A stretch of DNA of 20,134 nucleotides from Nocardioidaceae bacterium (lineage in GTDB: Bacteria; Actinomycetota; Actinomycetes; Propionibacteriales; Nocardioidaceae). The notes under the pieces are model-generated. The model searched no databases and was not told the origin of the DNA. It was given only the letters and a program-made list of their open reading frames with translations. The stretch spans positions 1 to 20,134 of the forward strand of contig JACCUS010000108.1 of assembly GCA_013811715.1 (NCBI GenBank). Direction: 5' to 3'. This document shows, one piece after another, positions 14,145 to 19,570 of the stretch (within the stretch, counting starts at the first letter, position 1; every line of letters starts with the position of its first letter). Both the position numbers and the translations under genes were made by a program.

Positions 14145-14861
14145 ATGCTCGCCACGCGTGTTGGCACGTCTCGCCGCGACGCCGACGTGCTGACCGAAGT
14201 TGAACGTCACCACGGGCCGCTACCCTTGCCGTTGATGACTCCAACCCCGGACAACGAGCCCACCGAGACCGTCGAGGAGCGCACCGCTCGATTCGAGCGC
14301 GATGCGATGGTCTATCTCGACCAGCTCTACTCCGCGGCGATGCGCATGACGCGCAACCCGCAAGACGCCGAGGACCTCGTGCAGGACACGTACGCCAAGG
14401 CGTTCGCCGCCTTCCACCAGTTCAAACCCGGGACCAACCTCAAGGCGTGGCTCTACCGCATCCTCACGAACGCTTTCATCAACACCTACCGCAAGAAGCA
14501 GCGGCAGCCGATCCAAGACCCCCACGATGAGATCGAGGACTGGCAGCTGGCGCGAGCTGAGACGCACACGTCCTCGGGGCTGAAGTCGGCAGAGGGCGAG
14601 GCGCTCGAGCACCTGCCTGACAGCGCGGTGAAGGACGCGCTGCAGCAGATCCCGGAGGACTTCCGGCTTGCCGTCTACCTTGCCGACGTCGAAGGCTTCG
14701 CCTACAAGGAGATCGCCGAGATCATGGGAACCCCGGTGGGCACCGTGATGTCTCGGCTGCACCGCGGCCGAGGTCAGCTACGCAACCTGCTCGAGGACTA
14801 CGCCCGTGAGAGGGGCCTGGCCCGTGGCTCGGGCGCCCAGCAGGCCGAGGTGACGCCATGA
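14145..14861 (+). CDS. sigR: ECF sigma factor, SigR/SigH thiol-stress type
   Basis: An RNA polymerase sigma factor of 238 residues from the ATG at 14145, or 208 from the in-frame ATG at 14235. Region 2 (DAMVYLDQLYSAAMRMTRNP, then AEDLVQDTYAKAF and NLKAWLYRILTNAF) and region 4 (PEDFRLAVYLADVEGF, YKEIAEIMGTPVGTVMSRLHRGR) are close to M. tuberculosis SigH, and the short form matches SigH in length. The longer form is supported by GGAGG at 14132-14136, 8 nt before ATG 14145, whereas ATG 14235 has no good ribosome binding site. The frame is open further up, to a GTG at 14112. Streptomyces makes a stable short SigR and an unstable longer one, so both starts may be used here. rsrA follows with an ATGA overlap. 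Confidence 0.92.
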   Translation: MLATRVGTSRRDADVLTEVERHHGPLPLPLMTPTPDNEPTETVEERTARFERDAMVYLDQLYSAAMRMTRNPQDAEDLVQDTYAKAFAAFHQFKPGTNLKAWLYRILTNAFINTYRKKQRQPIQDPHDEIEDWQLARAETHTSSGLKSAEGEALEHLPDSAVKDALQQIPEDFRLAVYLADVEGFAYKEIAEIMGTPVGTVMSRLHRGRGQLRNLLEDYARERGLARGSGAQQAEVTP

Positions 14862-15160
14862 CCTTCGGCCACCACCATCACGTCAACTGCGACGAGGTCC
14901 TCGACCGGATGTACGTGTTCATCGACGACGAGCTCGAAGACGCCGACTGCAGCGAGATCCAAGCTCACCTCGACGAGTGCGGCCCGTGTCTGCGTGAGGC
15001 TGACCTCGAACGGCTCGTCAAAGCCCTGGTCGCGCGGTCGTGCGTCGAACCGGCGCCCGTCGAGCTTCGCCAGCGGGTGATGTTCTCGATCCGCCAGGTC
15101 CAGCTCGAGGTCGCCTACCACCGGTTCGAGATCGATCGACCGCCACGCGGCAACGTTTGA
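14858..15160 (+). CDS. rsrA: zinc-binding anti-sigma factor, RsrA type
   Basis: This 100-residue ZAS-family protein binds and silences SigR while reduced and zinc-bound, and releases it on disulfide stress. The motif HLDECGPC gives His37, Cys41 and Cys44, and NCDEVL gives Cys11, the same numbering as in Streptomyces RsrA. Additional Cys31 and Cys62 are present. A His-rich N-terminus (four consecutive His at 5-8) is unusual and could add metal affinity. It starts with ATGA overlapping the sigR stop, so the two are made in a fixed ratio from the same autoregulated promoter. It converges with the bL37 gene, leaving 9 nt between stops. Confidence 0.95.
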   Translation: MTFGHHHHVNCDEVLDRMYVFIDDELEDADCSEIQAHLDECGPCLREADLERLVKALVARSCVEPAPVELRQRVMFSIRQVQLEVAYHRFEIDRPPRGNV

Positions 15161-15169
15161 GCGCTGACT

Positions 15170-15244
15170 TCAGCAGTTGGGGCGCTTGCCGTGGTTGGAC
15201 TTCTTCTTGCGGCGAGCGCGTCGCTTGCGGCCGGTCTTGCTCAT
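15170..15244 (-). CDS. ribosomal protein bL37, 24 residues
   Basis: This tiny highly basic protein reads MSKTGRKRRARRKKK then SNHGKRPNC. It closely matches the 24-residue large-subunit protein bL37 seen in mycobacterial ribosome structures, including the NHGKRPN ending. The start is well supported: AGGAGGG lies 5-6 nt before the ATG at 15244. Its location beside sigR-rsrA is typical for Actinobacteria. The final residue is Cys where I recall Ala in mycobacteria. Genes this short are easily missed. A perfect 16-bp palindrome lies about 20 nt upstream of its start. Confidence 0.92.
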   Translation of the reverse strand: MSKTGRKRRARRKKKSNHGKRPNC

Positions 15245-15264
15245 CGGAACCCTCCTGGTTGCGT

Positions 15265-15280
15265 TCGGGTGTACACCCGA
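15265..15280. repeat. perfect 16-bp palindrome upstream of bL37
   Basis: TCGGGTGTACACCCGA is its own reverse complement over all 16 bases. It starts 20 nt upstream of the bL37 start codon, just before the ribosome binding site. It could be a dimeric repressor operator or, in RNA, a six-pair hairpin with a GUAC loop. It is not a LexA, Zur or Fur consensus that I recognise. Confidence 0.75.
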
Positions 15281-15320
15281 TTGTGACAGACGGACCAGCG
15301 GGCCGATAAGGCGAGCCGCG

Positions 15321-15821
15321 TCAGCTCGGGACAGCGGTGCGGAAGCCCAACAGTCGGATCCCCGGCACCGGTGCCCAGTCGAGAAGGTCGTCCCGCACGA
15401 AGCCGAAAGTGTCGTAGAGCGTATGCGCGGGCGTCATCTGCGCCATGGAGCAGATCGTCATTTCACCGAGTTCGAGCTCTCGACAGCGCTCGAAGCACCG
15501 GCTGATCAGCAGCCGGGCGGCGCCCAGCCCCCTTGCGGAAGGGTCGATCGCCAGCATCCGGAACTCGCCCTGACCGTCGCCGGCGACCTCGCGGTACGGT
15601 GAGTCCGGCGGGCAGAAGGTCACCGACCCCAGCACCTGTCCCTCGCGCACCGCCACCCATAGCTCGGCCTTGTCGGCCCGACTGGCGGCGTCACGCAGCT
15701 CTTCCACGTAGTCGCCGTCTGCGTCGAGGAATCCGCCGTGGCGGTACGCCGAGACGGTGATCTCCCCGATCCGGGCGTACTCCGACGGTGCTGCCGGTCG
15801 GACTTCGATCGGCTCAGACAC
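15321..15821 (-). CDS. GNAT family N-acetyltransferase
   Basis: This 166-residue enzyme transfers an acetyl group from acetyl-CoA to an unknown amine substrate. The acetyl-CoA motif A is EFRMLAIDPSARGLGAARLL at about residue 92, with the RGLGAA pyrophosphate loop. Motif B follows at MTPAHTLYDTFGFVRDD. The start is taken as the GTG at 15821, giving a family-typical N-terminus (VSEPIEVRPAAPSEYARIGE) that overlaps the upstream DUF2785 gene by 8 nt. No strong ribosome binding site is seen, consistent with translational coupling. A GNAT gene (Rv3225c) also occurs in the mycobacterial sigH-aroA region; whether it is orthologous is not known to me. Confidence 0.85.
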   Translation of the reverse strand: MSEPIEVRPAAPSEYARIGEITVSAYRHGGFLDADGDYVEELRDAASRADKAELWVAVREGQVLGSVTFCPPDSPYREVAGDGQGEFRMLAIDPSARGLGAARLLISRCFERCRELELGEMTICSMAQMTPAHTLYDTFGFVRDDLLDWAPVPGIRLLGFRTAVPS

Positions 15822-16755
15822 CGGTGGTAGCCCGTGGGTCGGCGACCTCCGGGGAGGCGTACAGCCATGGTGTGCGGCGAGGAATCGCGCCGAGCAGTGC
15901 GAGGAGCAGATCGGGTCGGCAGGCTGGCGGCCGGGCGAAGCTGATCGTCGCCCCCTGCGGAGCGACACCGATCGCCAGATGCACATGGAGTGCCCGCAAG
16001 AAGTTGGAGATGTTACGAGCGGCGGAGGACGGCCACCTCTCGTCGTCAGGGTGCCGCGGCGGTCGGCTGAGCGCCTCGCCGAGTCCCGCGGCCCAGGCGT
16101 CGAGGTGATCGGCGTCGATCAGGTCGCGTTGCACAATCGTCAACACGGCCGCGGCGAGATGATCGTCCTCGCCGTCGACGAAGACAGCCGCCGTCGGCGC
16201 CGAGACCCGCTCGGCGACCACGTCGAGCAGCACCTGCAGGTGCCCGCCGTGAAGGTGGCGCGACTGCGCCAGCGCGCCGAGCAGATCGGCGCCGTGCGCG
16301 ACGGCACTAGCCCGACCCTTCTCCGCGACCCAGCGGCGCAGGTCGCGTTCGCGGGTGTACCACCCGATCGATCGGTCGGCCCAGCTGAGCACCGCGTCGA
16401 CCGGCAGGACGTGGGCGACATTGTCGCGCGCGATGGATTCGGTCAACACCAGGGCCGAGAAGCTGCGACGGAAGACCGTGTCGGACTCGGGGTCTCCGAG
16501 GCCGGGTCGAAGCCCGTCGGCGATCGAGTCTCCGAAGCTGACGAGCAGGTCGTCGTACACCCCACCAGCGAGCCAGTTGGCCAGCACCGGATAGGCGACC
16601 TCGTCACGTTCGACGGGGTTGGCCGACCCGAGCATGGTGACGAGCTCGGCAGTCAACTCGTTGAGCGACTGTTCGACGGGTACGGCCATGTCGGACTCGA
16701 GCACGTGCTGCCAAAAAACCCGACGCATCAGTTCCCGACGCATGGGGCTGATCAT
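15814..16755 (-). CDS. DUF2785 domain protein
   Basis: This 313-residue, largely alpha-helical soluble protein has a repeat-like layout. I recognise the DUF2785 pattern from LANWLAGGVYDDLLVSFGDSIADGL and from the SFSALVLTESIARDN and GWYTRERDLRRWVAEKG stretches, all broken here into parts for reference. The family's function is unknown. The ATG at 16755 was chosen; another ATG at 16743 is 4 codons further in. The longer upstream frame overlaps whiB in shadow sequence and was not used. whiB ends 45 nt upstream on the same strand and the GNAT gene overlaps by 8 nt downstream, suggesting one transcript. Confidence 0.8.
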   Translation of the reverse strand: MISPMRRELMRRVFWQHVLESDMAVPVEQSLNELTAELVTMLGSANPVERDEVAYPVLANWLAGGVYDDLLVSFGDSIADGLRPGLGDPESDTVFRRSFSALVLTESIARDNVAHVLPVDAVLSWADRSIGWYTRERDLRRWVAEKGRASAVAHGADLLGALAQSRHLHGGHLQVLLDVVAERVSAPTAAVFVDGEDDHLAAAVLTIVQRDLIDADHLDAWAAGLGEALSRPPRHPDDERWPSSAARNISNFLRALHVHLAIGVAPQGATISFARPPACRPDLLLALLGAIPRRTPWLYASPEVADPRATTGV

Positions 16756-16799
16756 TTCACACGGACGACTCCCGCAAGGCCGTTCGGGCTCGAACAGTG

Positions 16800-17048
16800 T
16801 CAGGCGCGGATCTTGGCCCGCGCGTTGCGGCGCTTCAGCGCCCGACGCTCGTCTTCGGACAGGCCGCCCCAGACTCCGTGGTCCTGCCCCGCCTCCAGCG
16901 CCCAGGCGAGACATTGCTCGCGCACCTCACAGCGACGGCACACGGCCTTGGCCTCCTCGATCTGCAGGATGGCCGGACCGGTGTTACCGATCGGGAAGAA
17001 CAGTTCCGGGTCCTCATCGAGGCACGCGGAACGATGGCGCCAATCCAC
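16800..17048 (-). CDS. whiB1: WhiB1/WblE iron-sulfur transcription factor
   Basis: This 82-residue protein is a [4Fe-4S] nitric-oxide- and redox-responsive regulator that works with the primary sigma factor. Four cluster ligands sit at Cys9, Cys37, Cys40 and Cys46, the same numbering as M. tuberculosis WhiB1. GVWGG is the beta-turn that contacts sigma region 4, and the basic tail RRALKRRNARAKIRA binds DNA. The N-terminus MDWRH identifies the WhiB1 subgroup. The GTG at 17048 is chosen because AAGGAG lies 9 nt upstream; the TTG at 17057 would directly abut that site. WhiB1 is essential in mycobacteria. The upstream region carries a CRP-like site, and mycobacterial whiB1 is known to be CRP-controlled. 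Confidence 0.96.
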   Translation of the reverse strand: MDWRHRSACLDEDPELFFPIGNTGPAILQIEEAKAVCRRCEVREQCLAWALEAGQDHGVWGGLSEDERRALKRRNARAKIRA

Positions 17049-17118
17049 GGCGGGCAACTCCTTCTCGTCTCGGCGGCGGTGACTGGTTTCACCGACGCCA
17101 GGCTGGTAGTCCGATGTT

Positions 17119-17134
17119 CGTGAAGCATTTCACG
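17119..17134. promoter_or_regulatory. CRP-like operator in the whiB1 upstream region
   Basis: CGTGAAGCATTTCACG has arms CGTGAA and TTCACG. It fits the CRP/FNR-type pattern GTGA-N6-TCAC, differing from the TGTGA-N6-TCACA consensus only in the outermost base of each half. Its centre is 79 nt upstream of the whiB1 GTG. Confidence 0.6.
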
Positions 17135-17330
17135 ACCTGCGACACGATCGTCGCAAGAGATCACTGCAGAAACAACCCCCCGGCCCTTGTCAGTTGTGTC
17201 ACAACCACCCGACCAGGGTGGGCGCGACCGGGTTCCCCCAGTCTAGCCGTGCCCCCGCCGCGGAAGGGGCTTGCGCCGGGCGGGCTGGCACAGAGCAAGG
17301 CATGTTCGGCAGGTCTGGGTGGGAAATCGC

Positions 17331-17336
17331 TAGTCT
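17331..17336 (+). promoter_or_regulatory. -10 element of a probable leaderless promoter
   Basis: TAGTCT fits TANNNT and ends 7 nt before the GTG at 17344, which has no Shine-Dalgarno sequence. Together these indicate a leaderless mRNA and fix the start codon. Confidence 0.6.
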
Positions 17337-17343
17337 GTGCCGC

Positions 17344-17748
17344 GTGAGCGACCCCGCCCGCGCGCGTACCACTGTCGCCGCGGCGATCGTCGCGGCCGAG
17401 GTGATGGTCGTGGTGGTGCTCGGCGTTGTCGAGGCGGTCAACATCGACCGTGACCGAGTGACCGCCGGGGTCACCACCACGGTCTTCTTCGGGTTGTACG
17501 CCGCGGGGCTGGCCTGGTCAGCGCGCGGACTCGCCCAACTGCGTGGCTGGAGCCGCGGTCCGGTGGTGCTCGCGCAGCTCATCCAACTCGGCGTCGCATG
17601 GAGCTTCGCCGGGAGCTCCACCGCGTGGGTGGCGGTGGCTCTGGCGTTACCGGCGGCGCTGGTGCTGGCGGTGGTGTTCTCCCCGGCGACCACCACGGCG
17701 CTATACGCCGACCGCGACGGTGACGGCGAGGGAACTGTCGGGGGTTAG
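17344..17748 (+). CDS. small four-helix membrane protein, unknown function
   Basis: This 134-residue protein has four predicted transmembrane helices at about residues 8-28, 39-59, 70-88 and 92-115, a short cytoplasmic N-terminus (SDPARART) and an acidic C-terminal tail (DRDGDGEGTVGG). I do not recognise a family. The GTG at 17344 is supported by the -10 hexamer 7 nt upstream. The gene is transcribed away from whiB1 and runs into sodN from the opposite side, where the two stops share TTAG (17745-17748). Confidence 0.75.
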   Translation: MSDPARARTTVAAAIVAAEVMVVVVLGVVEAVNIDRDRVTAGVTTTVFFGLYAAGLAWSARGLAQLRGWSRGPVVLAQLIQLGVAWSFAGSSTAWVAVALALPAALVLAVVFSPATTTALYADRDGDGEGTVGG

Positions 17749-18149
17749 GAGTCCTGCTTGGTCGCGGTGAAGATCTTGGCGATCTCGTCGATCTTTGCGA
17801 GCAGCTCTTCCGCGGTCGCCGGGTCCATGCTGTCTTTGGTGCCGGCTGCCCCGGCGAGCTTGGTGGCCTCGTTGAACAGCGTGTGCAGCTGCGGGTACTT
17901 CTCGAAGTGAGGCGGCTTGAAGTAGTCGGTCCACAGCACCCACAGATGATGTTTCACCAACTCTGAGCGCTGCTCCTTGATAAGCACGGCGCGGGTGCGG
18001 AAGTCGGGGTCGTCGTTGCCTTCGAGCTTGCCGATGATGCCCTTGATGGACTCCGCCTCGATCCTTGCCTGGGCCGGGTCGTAGATGCCGCAGGGAAGGT
18101 CACAGTGGGCGGAGACCTCGATCGTCCGTGCGAAGAGTCGAGCCAGCAT
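17745..18149 (-). CDS. sodN: nickel superoxide dismutase precursor
   Basis: This 134-residue enzyme dismutates superoxide in the cytoplasm. Residues 1-14 (MLARLFARTIEVSA) form the propeptide, and cleavage before His15 exposes the nickel hook HCDLPCGIYDPAQ. The nickel ligands are the new N-terminal His15 with Cys16 and Cys20 (His1, Cys2 and Cys6 of the mature enzyme), and Tyr23 is the gatekeeper Tyr9. The 14-residue propeptide is the same length as in Streptomyces. The ATG at 18149 has AAAGGA about 10 nt upstream. The processing protease gene sodX is divergent, with 84 nt between starts. The stop overlaps the opposite membrane gene by 4 nt. Confidence 0.97.
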   Translation of the reverse strand: MLARLFARTIEVSAHCDLPCGIYDPAQARIEAESIKGIIGKLEGNDDPDFRTRAVLIKEQRSELVKHHLWVLWTDYFKPPHFEKYPQLHTLFNEATKLAGAAGTKDSMDPATAEELLAKIDEIAKIFTATKQDS

Positions 18150-18233
18150 CGCTGGGGTCCTTTCTGTAGATCTCATGTCAGAGTTGCCACACTAGTTCCC
18201 GAGACTCATCCGTCGAAACGAGGTGCCGTCCGA

Positions 18234-18566
18234 GTGGGTCCGCCGCCCCGGCCGCGTCCGCCGCTGCTCGGCTTCGCCGTCGTCCGTGGACGCTCGATGG
18301 AACCGACGCTGCGCGACGGCGATTGGCTCTTGGTCCGACACCGAGTGGCGCCTCGGGTCGGGCGGCTCGTCGTCGTGCGACTGCCGAACCGGCCGGTCGC
18401 GGTCAAGCGCGTTGTGGGCCAGGACGCCGACGGCTGGTGGGTCGAGCGCGACAACCCCGACGAGGGGGTGGACTCCTGGCTGGTCGGGGCGATCCCGCCA
18501 GCTGACGTGGTGGCGGTGGTTGTGTGCCGGATCTGGCCATGGCGGCGATCCAGAACCACTCGCTAG
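18234..18566 (+). CDS. sodX: nickel SOD maturation protease (S26 family)
   Basis: This 110-residue S26-type serine protease removes the SodN propeptide. The catalytic Ser21 lies in GRSMEPTL and the general-base Lys58 in VAVKRVVG. ERDNPDEGVDSW is the conserved third box of the family. The GTG at 18234 was chosen with GAGG 10 nt upstream; the frame is open further, but that part overlaps sodN in shadow sequence. No transmembrane anchor is evident, which fits a cytoplasmic substrate. The pair sodN/sodX is a fixed unit in Actinobacteria, usually adjacent, here divergent. The stop region overlaps the -10 of the next gene. Confidence 0.9.
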   Translation: MGPPPRPRPPLLGFAVVRGRSMEPTLRDGDWLLVRHRVAPRVGRLVVVRLPNRPVAVKRVVGQDADGWWVERDNPDEGVDSWLVGAIPPADVVAVVVCRIWPWRRSRTTR

Positions 18567-18569
18567 GTT
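18564..18569 (+). promoter_or_regulatory. -10 element of a probable leaderless promoter
   Basis: TAGGTT ends 6 nt before the ATG at 18576 and itself overlaps the sodX stop codon TAG. No ribosome binding site precedes the ATG. The oxidoreductase may therefore have its own leaderless transcript despite being only 9 nt after sodX. Confidence 0.5.
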
Positions 18570-18575
18570 GGTCGG

Positions 18576-19544
18576 ATGTTCGCTGTCTATGCCCGGTCCG
18601 CCGACTCCGACGACCCGCTGTCGGGCCTCGCCCTGGGTGAGCGGCCCGACCCCGAGCCGCCGGATGGGTGGACCACGGTGACGGTCCGGGCGGCGTCCCT
18701 CAACCATCACGACGTGTGGTCGTTGCGGGGGGTGGGCCTACCGGCGGACCGGCTTCCGATGACCCTGGGTTGCGACGCGGCCGGCGTCGACGACGAGGGG
18801 AACGAGGTCGTCGTGCACGCGGTGATCAGCGACCCGGGATGGGTCGGAGACGAGACTCTGGACCCCAGGCGCTCGTTGCTGTCCGAGCGCCATCAGGGCA
18901 CCCTCGCCGAGCGTGTCATGGTGCCGCGGCGCAACGTGGTGCCGAAGCCAGCGTCGTTGTCCTTCGAGGAGGCGGCCTGCCTGCCGACCGCGTGGTTGAC
19001 GGCCTACCGGATGCTGTTCACCCAAGGCGGGCTCAGACCCGGCGACAGCGTGCTGGTGCAGGGGGCCGGCGGAGGGGTCGCCACGGCACTCGTCACCTTG
19101 GCCGGCGCCGCAGGAATGCGCGTGCTCGTCACCAGCCGGGACGAGACAAAACGCCGCAGGGCCTTGGAGATCGGCGCGCATGAGGCGGTGGAGACGGGCA
19201 CGCGGCTTGCGCAACGGGTCGACGCGGTCATGGACACCGTGGGCGCCGCCACTTGGAGCCATTCGGTGAAGTCGCTCCGCCCCGGCGGCACCTTGGTGAT
19301 CTCCGGAACGACGTCGGGGCCGCAGCCCAAGAGCTCAGAGCTCACCCGCATCTTCTTCTTGCAGCTGCGGGTGCAGGGCTCCACGATGGGCACTCGGGAG
19401 GAGCTGCGCGAGCTCGTCAGCCTGCTCGACGTCAGCGGCGCCCGGCCGCTGGTCGACCGGGTGTTGCCGCTCGACCAGGCCCGCGAGGGGTTCTCCGCGA
19501 TGGTTGACGGAGACGTCTTCGGCAAGGTCGTCTTCACGGTCTAG
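18576..19544 (+). CDS. medium-chain reductase, quinone-oxidoreductase type
   Basis: This 322-residue NAD(P)-dependent medium-chain dehydrogenase/reductase has an N-terminal GroES-like domain (about residues 1-125, with SLNHHDVWSLRG and LGCDAAG) and a Rossmann domain. VLVQGAGGGVATALV near residue 158 is the nucleotide-binding loop, and SRDETKRRRALEIGAHEAVE follows the second strand. Zinc ligands of alcohol dehydrogenases are missing, so it is a zinc-free quinone or enone reductase type. The C-terminal DQAREGFSAMVDGDVFGKVVF is family-typical. It starts 9 nt after sodX, so it may share that transcript, but a -10 hexamer at 6 nt suggests its own start as well. The substrate is unknown; a role in oxidative-stress detoxification is only inferred. 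Confidence 0.88.
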   Translation: MFAVYARSADSDDPLSGLALGERPDPEPPDGWTTVTVRAASLNHHDVWSLRGVGLPADRLPMTLGCDAAGVDDEGNEVVVHAVISDPGWVGDETLDPRRSLLSERHQGTLAERVMVPRRNVVPKPASLSFEEAACLPTAWLTAYRMLFTQGGLRPGDSVLVQGAGGGVATALVTLAGAAGMRVLVTSRDETKRRRALEIGAHEAVETGTRLAQRVDAVMDTVGAATWSHSVKSLRPGGTLVISGTTSGPQPKSSELTRIFFLQLRVQGSTMGTREELRELVSLLDVSGARPLVDRVLPLDQAREGFSAMVDGDVFGKVVFTV

Positions 19545-19570
19545 TTGGACCGGTGATTATCCGGGTGGTT

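Larger units (their letters stand above)
17049..17343. other. whiB1 / membrane-gene divergent intergenic region
   Basis: This region of about 295 nt without genes holds three inverted repeats: the CRP-like CGTGAA/TTCACG (17119-17134), TGCGAC-N6-GTCGCA (17138-17155) and GTTGTG-T-CACAAC (17193-17205). The first two are only 3 bp apart. The right-hand part, 17210-17330, is ordinary GC-rich sequence apart from the -10 of the plus-strand gene. No ORF with coding character is seen. The density of palindromes suggests several regulators at whiB1. Confidence 0.6.

Noticed and set aside
4389..17082. Several long open frames opposite known genes, for example 4389-5762 (+), 8177-9448 (+), 9415-10641 (+) and 15757-17082 (+)
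   Set aside because: They lie antisense to hisN, rsgA, aroA, GNAT and DUF2785, have Arg/Pro/His-rich composition typical of GC-rich shadow frames, and show no family motif.
19545..19570. ACCGG/CCGGGT imperfect hairpin as a bidirectional terminator between the oxidoreductase and the sulfatase
   Set aside because: The stem is five pairs with a bulge and there is no T-tract on either strand.
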